This document shows positions 25,357-34,091 of a DNA stretch of 41,692 nt, piece by piece. The stretch spans positions 156,510 to 198,201 of the forward strand of contig PLXW01000095.1 of assembly GCA_003151595.1 (NCBI GenBank), written 5' to 3'. This DNA comes from Myxococcales bacterium (GTDB taxonomy: Bacteria; Myxococcota; Polyangia; Polyangiales; Polyangiaceae). The position numbers were made by a program, and so were the translations under genes. Under the pieces are notes generated by a model. It was not told where the DNA came from and did not search any database. It saw nothing but the letters and a program-made list of their open reading frames with translations. Within the stretch, counting starts at the first letter, position 1, and every line of letters begins with the position of its first letter.

Positions 25357-27906
25357 TCACGGCGGGACGTGCTGGAAGAGAGACACTTTCTCCCGCTCCG
25401 CGGCGGCTTCCCACTTGGGATCCGAGGTCAGGGCCTGAAGCTTCCGGTACGCTTCGAGCGCCTGAGCGTGCATGCCAAGCATCGACGACAAGCCGGCCCA
25501 GTGTTCGAGGATCTCTTGGCGATCGGGCTGCCTCTCGTGGGCGCGCTGGTAGTACCCGACGGCCTTGCGCGGGTTGCCGCGCCGCTCCTCGAGCCACGCG
25601 ATCCAGATCAGGTTGTTCGCGCACTCCGTGTCGCTATCGCAACCCGTGCGCCCGACCTCGTCTTCAGCGATTTGAAGGTAGACGTCGTTCTTGGAAAGCA
25701 ACGCGAGCTCGCCCAGCCCGCGCCAGCAATCGGCCGGATTCGTTGACGTCTGCGCCCCATCGCGCAGCGCGTGGAGGCCGTCGGCTGCCTTGTTCGCTGC
25801 GATCAGCAGGCGCGCGGAGGCGATCAGCGGGTCGCACGACCCGGGCTCCATCGCCTTCAGGTGCTCCGCGATCGCCAGGCCCTTCTCCACGCACGAGTAC
25901 TCCCCGTCGCACCACGGCGCGGCGTGGCCCGCTTCGAGATCGGCCAACGTGTCGTGCAGCGATCGGTCGAGCACCTTCCGCGAATTCGGGTCCGCCTTAC
26001 GCAACATCTCGTCGAGGCGCTCGCTCGTTGCGGGGAGGCGCGAGGCGACCGTCGTCACGAGGTTCTCGAGCACGTCGCCGCGAATCGGGAACTTCTCCGG
26101 GAGGAGTTCGAGCGCATCGTCGTAACCACTCACGAGCTGCGACTCCAGCATCAGCGCGCGTGCCTGCACCGTGGGCGGCGCCCCCTGCTCGACGGTGAGG
26201 CGGTATTCGAGGCGCGCCTGCGACGGCGAGAGCGGCGTGAGCTGCTCGGCCAAGACGAAGTGCGCGGGCGCATAGATGGGGGCGAGCGCGAGAGTGCGCT
26301 CAATCCATGGCAGCACGCTCCGCCCTCCGCGCGAGGCGCCGACCGACGCGATGAACGGGATGTACGGCTCCGACGGGTGGCGCATCAGCGCGGCGCGGGT
26401 GACGTTCGCGAAGTCGTCGCGGAGCTCGGGCTGGGTGACGTCGTGGTAGAGCGAGAAGCGATCTTCGTCGAGCTCGTGCGGCCAAGCGACGAGCGTGATG
26501 GCGATCAGGAGCGCGGTCGCCCCGGCAACGGCGACTCCCACCTGGCGAGGGTGCATTCCCCAGTTGTGAATCGCGCTCTTTCGCTCGGCGCCGTGTCCCG
26601 CGACGACCATTGCCCCGCAGGTCGCGAGCGCGATTCCGATCGCCGGAACCTCGGAGTTGAAGTCGACGAGGTTGTGCACGACCGTCGTGGCGATGGCGCA
26701 CCAGGCGCCGATGGCCGGCGACTGGCTCGTGAGAAGCACGCGCGGCCGCAGCGCGATCGCCATGGCGACGAACGCCGCCAGCGAAACCGGCACGCCCCAC
26801 TCCGTCACCCACTGCACCGGGAGGTTCTCCGGGTGCGTCGCGACACTGAACCCGGGATCGCTTTGCACGAAGGGGAACGCCACCTCGTAGGCACCGCGTC
26901 CGACGCCGAAGAGGGCGTGATGCGGCACGAGGCGCAGTCCCTCCATCGCCAGTCGCAGCTTCGAGGTGTCGCCCGAGTTGAGCTCCGTCACGACCTCCGG
27001 CGACGAGCCGACGACCACCATCGCCAGCCCTGCGGCGACGACGAGGACCGGGAGGAGGACGGGCGCGCTGCTCTTGAGAGACGTCCGACGCGAGCTTCGC
27101 GACATGAGAAGCGTGCATCCTGCACCGAAGACGAGCGCCATCATTCCGCCGCGCGACGCGACCCAGAGCTGCGTCGACGCCAGCAGGAGCGCGATGGCGA
27201 CGGCGATCGGGCGAAGGCGCTCCGTTCGACGATCGAGGGCCATGCCCAGAGCCAGGCAGAAGCCGATATTGAGATACGCCGCCATGTGGTTCGGGTTGAG
27301 AAGCGGCGCGATGTGCCGCTCGGCGATCAGCTCTTGCGGGCGATAGATACCGAAGACGCGCTGCGCGCCGAACATCGGGTGGAGCGCCGCGGCGATGGCG
27401 AGACCGAGCGCTGTGAGCACGATGACCGACGAGAGGAAGCGCGCTCCACCGCGGCGATCGCAGATGCGCAAAGCCGTCAAGAACGCGGACAGGTAAGCGA
27501 TGCCGCGTAGCACTTGAACGCGCGTGGACGTCGGCTCGAGCGAAAGCGTGGTCCACGCCGGCCCCGCTTCGCGGAGCGGAGCGAGCGCGCGCGACCAAAC
27601 GTCGGCCGTCGTCGGCGAGAGCAGGCGAACGAACGCCGCGGGGAGCGGCAACGCCTGCAGCGCCGTGAACGCCGTGAGCGCGACGCCGGTGACGAGGAGG
27701 ATCGTCGCCGGGAGACGCGAGCGAGCAGGCTCCGCCGGATACCACGCGAACATGGCGGCGACCGCCAAGAGCGCGGCGACGACGCAGAGCACGGGGGTGT
27801 GGAGCGCGCCGAGCGCGAACGCCGACGCCGGGACAGCGAGCGCGACGGCGGCGCGACTCACGTTGCCATGAGACCGAAACCCGGCGGACGATATCGAAAA
27901 GGGCAT
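25357..27906 (-). CDS. O-antigen ligase-like membrane protein with C-terminal TPR domain
   Basis: An 849-residue protein. Residues about 20-490 are polytopic with the O-antigen ligase (Wzy_C) features LLNPNHMAAYLNIGF near residue 203 and HPENLPVQWVTEWG near residue 360, the periplasmic loop. Residues about 500-849 are soluble helical repeats; KAVGYYQRAHERQP and QALEAYRKLQALTSDPKW near the end are recognisable TPR units. The same architecture occurs in bacterial O-antigen ligases and PglL-type oligosaccharyltransferases, where TPRs bind partners in the periplasm. It may ligate the finished glycan to lipid A or protein, leaving polymerisation to the protein at 21750, but roles could be reversed. 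It sits 61 bases downstream of the WecA-like gene. Confidence 0.82.
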   Translation of the reverse strand: MPFSISSAGFRSHGNVSRAAVALAVPASAFALGALHTPVLCVVAALLAVAAMFAWYPAEPARSRLPATILLVTGVALTAFTALQALPLPAAFVRLLSPTTADVWSRALAPLREAGPAWTTLSLEPTSTRVQVLRGIAYLSAFLTALRICDRRGGARFLSSVIVLTALGLAIAAALHPMFGAQRVFGIYRPQELIAERHIAPLLNPNHMAAYLNIGFCLALGMALDRRTERLRPIAVAIALLLASTQLWVASRGGMMALVFGAGCTLLMSRSSRRTSLKSSAPVLLPVLVVAAGLAMVVVGSSPEVVTELNSGDTSKLRLAMEGLRLVPHHALFGVGRGAYEVAFPFVQSDPGFSVATHPENLPVQWVTEWGVPVSLAAFVAMAIALRPRVLLTSQSPAIGAWCAIATTVVHNLVDFNSEVPAIGIALATCGAMVVAGHGAERKSAIHNWGMHPRQVGVAVAGATALLIAITLVAWPHELDEDRFSLYHDVTQPELRDDFANVTRAALMRHPSEPYIPFIASVGASRGGRSVLPWIERTLALAPIYAPAHFVLAEQLTPLSPSQARLEYRLTVEQGAPPTVQARALMLESQLVSGYDDALELLPEKFPIRGDVLENLVTTVASRLPATSERLDEMLRKADPNSRKVLDRSLHDTLADLEAGHAAPWCDGEYSCVEKGLAIAEHLKAMEPGSCDPLIASARLLIAANKAADGLHALRDGAQTSTNPADCWRGLGELALLSKNDVYLQIAEDEVGRTGCDSDTECANNLIWIAWLEERRGNPRKAVGYYQRAHERQPDRQEILEHWAGLSSMLGMHAQALEAYRKLQALTSDPKWEAAAEREKVSLFQHVPP

Positions 27907-27967
27907 CGCGCGGAGGCGGCGAGCTTACGCGAGGAGCACGCGGGGGCGCGCCGAAATTACCGGGGCT

Positions 27968-29500
27968 TCACGCCGAAACGCGCGCGCTCGAGGGGATCGC
28001 CGTCGACTGCGCTTTGCGAGCCGCGGTCGCCTCGTCTTCGCGCGGCGGCTCTTGCATCGGGCGCGGACCGAGCGAGCTGCGCGCGCGGCCCAGCGCTTCG
28101 GCCAGCCCATCGACGGTGAGCTGCAGGAGGATCTCGCTCTGCGGGTTGACCTTGTTCTCTTGCGCGCGCCAGCGGAACACGATCGTCCCTCGCGCCACGC
28201 TGTCGTTGCCGATCGGGAAGCGCGCCGAGACGAGCTCGTCGCGGGGCGCGTCTTCCTCGTTCGCGAAGGCGTGAACGATGGCGTCGCCCTCCGTCCGCAC
28301 CTCGGCGTTGGCCAGCTCCGACGCGCGCAGCATTTCTTCGAGCGACGACCACACCTGCTCTTCGGTTCGCGCGGAGGCCAGCGACGCGAGCGTTCGAGGC
28401 ACCGATCGCAGGAGCGCCTGCGTATCGGCGCAGCGGACGCGCTCCTTCTGCTGATTGAATCGAAGGATGTAGTCGAAGTACCCGACGGAGCGGAACAACC
28501 CGATGGCGACGATGCTGGCGAACGCGATCGCGACCCCGACCTGCCAGCTTCGTCCGATGGCGATCGCGATCGACGTGATCGTGAACACGATGCTCACGCC
28601 ATAGAGCGTGAGCACGGCGCGCTTGTGCGTGAGCCCCATGTCGAGCAAGCGGTGGTGAATGTGACCACGGTCCGGCGAAAACAGCGGGCGCCGCTCGAGG
28701 AAACGGCGGACCATCGTGAAGAGCGTGTCGAAGATGGGCACGCCTAGTGCGAGCATCGGCACGAGCAGGGCCACCGTGGTGGACGCCTTGTACCCGATCG
28801 ATGTCGTACCGATCAGGAACCCCAGAAAGTAGCTCCCCGAGTCGCCCATGAAGATGCGCGCCGGGTTGAAGTTGAAGAAGAGGAAGCCGACGATCGCGCC
28901 GAGCATGGTCGCCATCACGACGGCCAGGAACGCATTGCCGCCCATGTACGCCACGACGAAATTCGTGAGCCCGGCGAAGAAGACGATTCCGGCGGCGAGG
29001 CCGTCGAGCCCGTCGATGAGATTGATCGCGTTCACGATGCCGACGATCCAGAGGACGGTGATCGGAAGGGCGAAGATCCCCATCGAGATGGCTCCGCCGA
29101 ACGGGAGCGAGATGGCGTCGATGCGGAAGCCGCACTCGTACGCGCCCGAGGCTGCAGCGACCTGCACCATCAGCTTGTAGAGCGCCCGAACGCGGCGCGT
29201 GTCGTCGAGGACGCCGACGCCGAACACGAGGAGCGCGCCGCCCAGGAGCCCTACGACGAAGCGCGGCTCCTGCTGAACACTGAGACCGACGCTCGACTCG
29301 AGCCGCAGAAGCATCGCCAGCGTGCACGCCGTAGCTAGCGCGATCGCGATTCCTCCGAGGCGCGGCACCGAGCGTGCGTTGACGTTGCGACCACCCGGGT
29401 TCGACACGGCTCCGATGCGCATCGCGGCGAGCCGCACGATCGGCGTGAGCACGGCGGCGAGGACCGCTGTCACGACGAACGAGAAGAGGTAGGTCCGCAT
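27968..29500 (-). CDS. Polyprenyl-phosphate sugar-1-phosphate transferase (WecA/MraY family) with C-terminal soluble extension
   Basis: A 510-residue initiating phosphoglycosyltransferase that transfers a sugar-1-phosphate (GlcNAc-1-P in WecA) to undecaprenyl phosphate. All family motifs are visible: DD at 99-100, NAINLIDGLDGLAAG from 157, IFMGDSG at 216-222 and HIHHRLLDMG from 280, with about ten membrane helices. Residues about 355-510 are additional and soluble (LASARTEEQVWSSLEEMLRA, then beta strands FRWRAQENK), possibly a GAF-like fold; ordinary WecA ends near residue 360. The ATG at 29500 was chosen because it starts the first helix; an upstream in-frame start at 29614 adds a basic segment without homology to the family. 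The hrpB gene ends 142 bases upstream. Confidence 0.9.
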   Translation of the reverse strand: MRTYLFSFVVTAVLAAVLTPIVRLAAMRIGAVSNPGGRNVNARSVPRLGGIAIALATACTLAMLLRLESSVGLSVQQEPRFVVGLLGGALLVFGVGVLDDTRRVRALYKLMVQVAAASGAYECGFRIDAISLPFGGAISMGIFALPITVLWIVGIVNAINLIDGLDGLAAGIVFFAGLTNFVVAYMGGNAFLAVVMATMLGAIVGFLFFNFNPARIFMGDSGSYFLGFLIGTTSIGYKASTTVALLVPMLALGVPIFDTLFTMVRRFLERRPLFSPDRGHIHHRLLDMGLTHKRAVLTLYGVSIVFTITSIAIAIGRSWQVGVAIAFASIVAIGLFRSVGYFDYILRFNQQKERVRCADTQALLRSVPRTLASLASARTEEQVWSSLEEMLRASELANAEVRTEGDAIVHAFANEEDAPRDELVSARFPIGNDSVARGTIVFRWRAQENKVNPQSEILLQLTVDGLAEALGRARSSLGPRPMQEPPREDEATAARKAQSTAIPSSARVSA

Positions 29501-29642
29501 GGGTTGGTCGGGGCAGTATCCGGGCGCCTCGAGCGCCTGGTTGGAGCTTGGTTGCGCGGAGTGGAGCCGCAATTCGTAACCCGTTCTCCGTTTCCGTGCA
29601 CGCCGTCTTCTCACGGTAGAGTCGGAAAGAGGCGTTACCCGG
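29501..29642 (-). promoter_or_regulatory. Upstream region of the WecA-like gene
   Basis: A 142-base gap behind hrpB that probably holds the promoter of the WecA-like and TPR-ligase genes. It contains GGCGC-CTCGA-GCGCC at 29523-29537, a five-base inverted repeat with the palindrome CTCGAG at its centre. No clear -35/-10 pair was found. Confidence 0.3.
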
Positions 29643-32219
29643 CTAGCCCCGCGGATCCTCCGGCCATTTGTGCCGCGGATACTTCCTCGCCAACTCCTTC
29701 CGAATGCTCGGGTAATGCCGCTCCCAGAACCCGGCGAGGTCGGTCGTCACCTGAACCGCTCGCCGGTTGGGCGCGAGCAGGTGAACCACGAGCGCGACCC
29801 GTCCGCCCGCGACGCGCGGTGTCTCGTTCCGCCCGAAGAAATCCTGCAAGTGCGACTCGATCCACGGCGGCTTCCCGTCCTCGTAGTGAACACGCGCTCC
29901 CCGTGTCGCCGTGAGCTTCACGCTCTCCGGCGCGAGCGACTCGATCTTCGCGCACGCCGCCGGCCCCAGCGAGTCGCGCACCACATCGAGCAGCGAGCGC
30001 GCGCGTAGATCCGCGAAGCTCGAGAGCCCCACGCACGCTTGAACCAGCGCGGCGCGCACGTCGGCGTCGTTGGGGGCCGGCGGACCGCCATGCGGTGCGG
30101 CGAACCGCGCGCGGGCCAGCCAGGCGTCGAAGGCGTCGGCGCTCTTGGCGTCGGGCGAGAGGACGCGGGCTCCGGCCGCGAGCGCGGCGTCGGCCAGAAC
30201 GCGCGCGGCCTCTTCGTCGAGCTTCGCGTCGCCGAACGGCGCGAACGATCGCGACTCGTGCAGCGCGAGCCCGGCGTACGACATGCGCGCGACGCGCTCG
30301 ACCCGCTCCTTCGCCTCGTCCCAGCGGATCTCGTCGTGCTCTTCGACCGCACCGGGGAACAGATCGATGAGCCACTCCGGCTCGATGGAGCTCGCGAGGC
30401 GAACGATGGGGCGCGAGGACGACCCTGCGCGGATCGCCGAGCGATCGTTCGGTGACGCGGGGGCGCGCGCTTCGGCGTCGATGGCCACGAGGAACATCGC
30501 GTCGCGGACGACGCTCGACTCGGCGAGCTCGGCGATGCCGCCGCCGGCGATGGCGAGATCGCGCGAGCCCGGTTTCTTTCGCTTGGCGACGCGATCGGGG
30601 TACCCGGCGAGGATGGAGGCGAGCAGCGCTTGCTCCGGATCGTGCGGCTCGTCCTTCAATCGTTCGCGCGAAGAGATGCGCGCGATCTGTTTGCGTGCGC
30701 GGTCGACGGCGAACGTCGCGGCAGGGTCGAGGCCGATGGCGCGCAGGGCTCCGTCCGAGAACCGCGACTCTTCGGCCTCGCGGAACAGATCGAGCATCGC
30801 GATCAGATCGGAGCGCTCGGTCGCCGCGTCGCGCGCGCCGCCGCGCGAGGCGTTGAACCCGCCGCCGCGCGCGCTCGTACGAATGTCCCGCTCCGCCACG
30901 AGCGACGCGAGGATCGCTCCATCACGCGCGACGCCGCGCGCCTCGGCTTCGACGACGACGCGCGCGAGGCGCGGGTGCAACGGGAAGGCGAGCATCCGCT
31001 TGCCGATCGGCGTGAGCCTGCCGTCGCTCTCCGTGGCGCCGAGCCGCACGAGGAGCTCGTCGGCGGCGCGAAGGGCCGGCTCCGGGGGCGCTTCGAGCCA
31101 CGCGATCGATCTCGCGTCGCCGCGCGCGGCGAGCTCGAGGCACGTCTGCGCGAGATCGAGCCGGCGAATCTCGGGGACGTCGTGCGCCTCGCGCGCGTCG
31201 TGGTCGGCCTTCGTGTAGAGGCGGAGGCATCGCCCGGCGCGCGTTCGCCCGGCGCGTCCTGCGCGCTGCGCGGCCGACGCGCGGCTGATCTTCTGCACGC
31301 GGAGCATCGGGAGCCCCGACCACGCGGCAAAGCTGGCCGTGCGCGCGAGACCGCTGTCGATGACGGCGACGACGCCGTCGATCGTGACCGACGACTCGGC
31401 GACGTTGGTCGACAGGATCAGCTTCCGTCGCGACGCCGGCCGCACCGCGCGATCTTGCTCCTCGGGCGGCAAGTCCCCGTGCAGCGGTACGACCATGAGA
31501 TCCGCTTCGCGTGCGATCGCTTCGCACGACTCGCGCGCGCGACGGATCTCGGCCGCTCCTGGAAGGAACACGAGCACGTCACCGTCGAGGCCGTCGTTCA
31601 CCAGTGATCGCACGGCCGACGCGACCTGCGAGCCGAGCGGGCGATCGTCGGGCGCGCGAAGATGATCGAGCGTCACCTCGAAGCGACGCCCTTCGGCGCG
31701 GAGCGTCGGCGCCTCGAGGAACTCGGCGATCGGGCCGGCGTCGAGCGTGGCCGACATGACGACGATGCGAAGGTCGGGGCGCGCGCCGCGCTGAAGCCCG
31801 CGAAGGAACGCGAGCGCGACGTCGGCGTGAAGATGCCGCTCGTGGAACTCGTCGAGGATGACGGCGCGCACGCCGCGCAGCTCGGGATCGACGAGCATGC
31901 GGCGCGTGAGCACCCCTTCGGTCACGAAGCGAATCCGCGTCCTGGCGCTCGACACGTCCTCGAAGCGAACGACGTAGCCGACGCGCCCGCCCACGTCTTC
32001 GCCCAGCTCCTCGGCCACGCGACGCGCCGCGAGCCTGGCCGCGAGACGGCGCGGCTCGAGCACGATGATCTCGCCGTCGCTCCATGCATCGAGCAGCGCG
32101 CGAGGGACGCGCGTGGTCTTGCCCGCGCCGGGGGGCGCTTCGAGCACGAGGGTCGGCCCGTCGGCGAGCGTGCGCACGACGTCCGGCAAAATCGGGTCGA
32201 TCGGGAGCGGCGCGGGCAT
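29643..32219 (-). CDS. hrpB: ATP-dependent RNA helicase HrpB
   Basis: An 858-residue DEAH-type helicase. N-terminal MPAPLPIDPILPDVVRTLAD is followed by the Walker A GAGKTTRVPRALLD near residue 41, LEPRRLAARLAARRVAE (motif Ia), the Walker B variant ILDEFHERHLHAD, MSATLD, FLPGAAEIRR, STNVAESSVTIDGV and the QRAGRAGRTRAGRCLRLY motif VI. The DEFH box and long C-terminal HrpB domain (FFGRNETPRVAGG, ending YPRHKWPEDP) identify HrpB rather than HrpA. The ATG at 32219 was preferred to an in-frame GTG at 32243 because GAGG lies upstream and the family begins with MxxLPI. Divergent from murB with 50 bases between the starts. Confidence 0.95.
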   Translation of the reverse strand: MPAPLPIDPILPDVVRTLADGPTLVLEAPPGAGKTTRVPRALLDAWSDGEIIVLEPRRLAARLAARRVAEELGEDVGGRVGYVVRFEDVSSARTRIRFVTEGVLTRRMLVDPELRGVRAVILDEFHERHLHADVALAFLRGLQRGARPDLRIVVMSATLDAGPIAEFLEAPTLRAEGRRFEVTLDHLRAPDDRPLGSQVASAVRSLVNDGLDGDVLVFLPGAAEIRRARESCEAIAREADLMVVPLHGDLPPEEQDRAVRPASRRKLILSTNVAESSVTIDGVVAVIDSGLARTASFAAWSGLPMLRVQKISRASAAQRAGRAGRTRAGRCLRLYTKADHDAREAHDVPEIRRLDLAQTCLELAARGDARSIAWLEAPPEPALRAADELLVRLGATESDGRLTPIGKRMLAFPLHPRLARVVVEAEARGVARDGAILASLVAERDIRTSARGGGFNASRGGARDAATERSDLIAMLDLFREAEESRFSDGALRAIGLDPAATFAVDRARKQIARISSRERLKDEPHDPEQALLASILAGYPDRVAKRKKPGSRDLAIAGGGIAELAESSVVRDAMFLVAIDAEARAPASPNDRSAIRAGSSSRPIVRLASSIEPEWLIDLFPGAVEEHDEIRWDEAKERVERVARMSYAGLALHESRSFAPFGDAKLDEEAARVLADAALAAGARVLSPDAKSADAFDAWLARARFAAPHGGPPAPNDADVRAALVQACVGLSSFADLRARSLLDVVRDSLGPAACAKIESLAPESVKLTATRGARVHYEDGKPPWIESHLQDFFGRNETPRVAGGRVALVVHLLAPNRRAVQVTTDLAGFWERHYPSIRKELARKYPRHKWPEDPRG

Positions 32220-32269
32220 CTTCGGGACGGCCTCGCTTAGCACGTGGAGCCGTGCGAAAAGTGGAAGCG
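32220..32269. promoter_or_regulatory. Short divergent promoter region hrpB/murB
   Basis: Only 50 bases separate the two starts, so the promoters must overlap or lie in the coding regions. GGAAG at 32262-32266 is the murB ribosome-binding site. No canonical -10 was identified. Confidence 0.35.
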
Positions 32270-33343
32270 ATGCGCATTCGCGAAGACGTCCCGCTGGCGC
32301 CGATGACGTCGCTCCGCGTGGGAGGGGGGGCGAAGAGGTTCGTCGAGGCGACCGACGCGAACGAGATCGTACGCGCCGTGGCCGACGCCGACGCGCGCGG
32401 CGAACGGGTGCTCGTGCTCGGCGGAGGGAGCAACCTCGTCGTCGGCGACGCGGGGTTCGACGGGCTCGTGGTGCGCGTGGCGTCGCGCGGCGTGACGGCG
32501 AAGCGGCTGGCGGGGCAAGCGGACCGCGTGCAGGTCGACGTCGAAGCGGGAGAGCCGTGGGACGACTTCGTCGCGCGGTGCGTGAGCGAGGGGTGGAGCG
32601 GCGTCGAGTGCCTGTCGGGCATTCCTGGCCTCGCCGGCGCCACGCCGATCCAGAACGTGGGCGCGTACGGGCAAGAAGTGAAAGAGACGATCACGAGCGT
32701 GCGCGTGCTCGATCGCCAAACGCACGACGAGCGCGACCTGGCGGCGAGCGAGTGCGGCTTCGCCTACCGCGCGAGCATGTTCAAATGCGACGCGCGCTTC
32801 GTCGTCACGCGCGTCACGTTCGAGCTCGACGTGCGCCCCGATGGCGCCCCCGTTCGCTACGCCGAGCTGGCGCGCGCGCTCGGCGTGTCGGCGGGCTCGC
32901 GCGCGCCGCTCGAAGAGACGCGACGCACGGTCATCGCGCTCCGACGCGTGAAGGGGATGGTCCTCGACGCGGCCGATCCCGACTCGGTCAGCGCGGGCTC
33001 GTTCTTCGTGAACCCGGTGCTCGACGACGCGCAGCTCGCGTCGTTCATCGGGCGTGCGCTCGCGCGCGGGATCGAAGACGCGGCGATTCCGAGGTTCCCG
33101 AACGACGACGGGCGGACCAAGCTATCGGCAGGCTGGCTCATCGAGCGCAGCGGATTCGCGAAGGGATGGGGTCCGTCTCCGGAGGCGCGCGTGGGCATCT
33201 CGCGAAAGCACGCGCTCGCGCTGGTGAACCGCGGAGGCGCGACGTGCGCCGAGCTGCTCGACGTGGCGCGCGCGATTCAGCGCGGCGTGGAGAGCGCGTT
33301 CGGCGTGGCGCTGGTGATGGAGCCGGTGATGGTTGGCGAATAG
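32270..33343 (+). CDS. murB: UDP-N-acetylenolpyruvoylglucosamine reductase
   Basis: A 357-residue flavoenzyme that makes UDP-MurNAc for peptidoglycan. FAD-binding and catalytic blocks are present: SLRVGGGAKRFVEA, VLGGGSNLVVGD, GIPGLAGATPIQNVGAYGQE, FAYRASMFK (Tyr loop found in type I enzymes), SAGSFFVNPV with the catalytic serine, AGWLIERSGFAKG, and the terminal LVMEPVMVG with the conserved Glu. The ATG at 32270 follows GGAAG by three bases. Its TAG stop lies inside the inverted repeat that precedes the toxin-antitoxin operon. Confidence 0.96.
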   Translation: MRIREDVPLAPMTSLRVGGGAKRFVEATDANEIVRAVADADARGERVLVLGGGSNLVVGDAGFDGLVVRVASRGVTAKRLAGQADRVQVDVEAGEPWDDFVARCVSEGWSGVECLSGIPGLAGATPIQNVGAYGQEVKETITSVRVLDRQTHDERDLAASECGFAYRASMFKCDARFVVTRVTFELDVRPDGAPVRYAELARALGVSAGSRAPLEETRRTVIALRRVKGMVLDAADPDSVSAGSFFVNPVLDDAQLASFIGRALARGIEDAAIPRFPNDDGRTKLSAGWLIERSGFAKGWGPSPEARVGISRKHALALVNRGGATCAELLDVARAIQRGVESAFGVALVMEPVMVGE

Positions 33344-33359
33344 CCAGGCACATGGCTAT
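33340..33359. promoter_or_regulatory. Inverted repeat, probable operator of the toxin-antitoxin operon
   Basis: ATAGCCA-GGCACA-TGGCTAT is a perfect seven-base inverted repeat overlapping the murB stop codon. ATGGCTAT at 33352-33359 recurs as the palindrome ATGGCCAT at 33382-33389, exactly 30 bases (about three helical turns) further on, on top of the predicted -10. This fits cooperative binding by the Phd-type antitoxin to its own promoter. A murB terminator is less likely because there is no T-tract. Confidence 0.5.
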
Positions 33360-33364
33360 CTCTC

Positions 33365-33392
33365 TCGACATCGCCAACTTCATGGCCATACT
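33365..33392 (+). promoter_or_regulatory. Predicted sigma-70-type promoter of the antitoxin gene
   Basis: TCGACA at 33365-33370 matches TTGACA in five of six bases; after a 16-base spacer, CATACT at 33387-33392 matches TATAAT in four of six. Transcription would start six to eight bases beyond, at the antitoxin ATG (33399), implying a leaderless message. There is no good Shine-Dalgarno before that ATG, which agrees. Confidence 0.45.
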
Positions 33393-33398
33393 TGAGTC

Positions 33399-33665
33399 AT
33401 GCCTCGCAAAGTCTCCCTCGCCGAAGCTCGCGATCACCTGACCGGCCTCGTCCGCGACGTCGAACGCGGCCACAGCGTCGAGCTGACTCGTCGGGGTAAA
33501 CCCGTCGCGGTTCTCGTCTCGCTCGAGGAGTACGATCGCCTGCGCGCCAAGCGTCTGTCGCCTGCCGCAGCCCTCCGCCTGTGGCGTGAGGGCGCGCCCA
33601 GCGGTTACGACGGATTCGAGCTACCCGAGCGGGACCCTTCCCCGGGACGCGACGTCCGTCTCTGA
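33399..33665 (+). CDS. Type II antitoxin, Phd/YefM family
   Basis: An 88-residue DNA-binding antitoxin. Its N-terminal 55 residues are a Phd/YefM fold: VSLAEARDHLTGLVRDVERG, then HSVELTRRGKPVAVLVSLEEYDRL, nearly the family consensus. The C-terminal third (AALRLWREGAPSGYDGFELP and a charged tail) is the toxin-neutralising part and is specific to the partner. It normally represses its own operon. The stop is nine bases before the toxin start, so the two are cotranscribed. The combination of a Phd antitoxin with a PIN toxin rather than Doc or YoeB is a common hybrid type. Confidence 0.93.
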   Translation: MPRKVSLAEARDHLTGLVRDVERGHSVELTRRGKPVAVLVSLEEYDRLRAKRLSPAAALRLWREGAPSGYDGFELPERDPSPGRDVRL

Positions 33666-33674
33666 CCAGACCCC

Positions 33675-34091
33675 ATGACGACCTTCCTTCTCGACACGAA
33701 CGTCTTCGCGGCGCTCGCCCAGCCCGCGCCCAATCGTCGGGTCGTTCGAGCGTTCGAAAAGCATGAAGGCGTGCTCGTGACCGCCTCCCTCGTGCTGCAC
33801 GAGATGTGGTTCGGAATCCTGCGCTTGCCCCCGTCGAAGAAGCGCGACCACCTCGAGAAATTCATGACCGAGGTCGTCGGCGGTATCCGAGTCCTTCCCT
33901 ACGGCGAGCGCGCGGCGCGCTGGCACGCTATCGAACGAGCTCGCCTCACTGCCGCAGGACGGCCGCCACCGTTCCTTGACGGCCAGATCGCGGCCGTCGC
34001 CGCCATCCAAGATGCGACCGTCGTCACGGCGAATGTTGCGCACTTCGAGCTGTTCGAGGGGATTCGCGTCGAGAACTGGCTGGCTCCCTAA
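33675..34091 (+). CDS. vapC: PIN-domain ribonuclease toxin (VapC-like)
   Basis: A 138-residue PIN-domain toxin. Metal-binding acidic positions are visible: Asp7 in FLLDTNVF, Glu43 in LVLHEMWFG, Asp102 in PPFLDGQIAAVA, and the TANVAHFELF block near residues 118-127 where Asn120 takes the fourth position. Such toxins cleave tRNA or rRNA when released from the antitoxin. There is little Shine-Dalgarno before its ATG, so it may be translated less well than the antitoxin, as expected. Its TAA stop overlaps by two bases the stop codon of the convergent small membrane protein gene. Confidence 0.94.
   Translation: MTTFLLDTNVFAALAQPAPNRRVVRAFEKHEGVLVTASLVLHEMWFGILRLPPSKKRDHLEKFMTEVVGGIRVLPYGERAARWHAIERARLTAAGRPPPFLDGQIAAVAAIQDATVVTANVAHFELFEGIRVENWLAP

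Noticed and set aside
25771..27510. 579-residue plus-strand open frame within the TPR ligase gene
   Set aside because: Arg/His/Glu-rich antisense reading of a protein with clear membrane helices and TPRs.
32220..32243. GTG 32243 as hrpB start
   Set aside because: No ribosome-binding site, and the family N-terminus begins at the ATG 32219.
33340..33359. Rho-independent terminator of murB
   Set aside because: The inverted repeat includes the murB stop codon and is not followed by a T-tract; related boxes downstream point to an operator.
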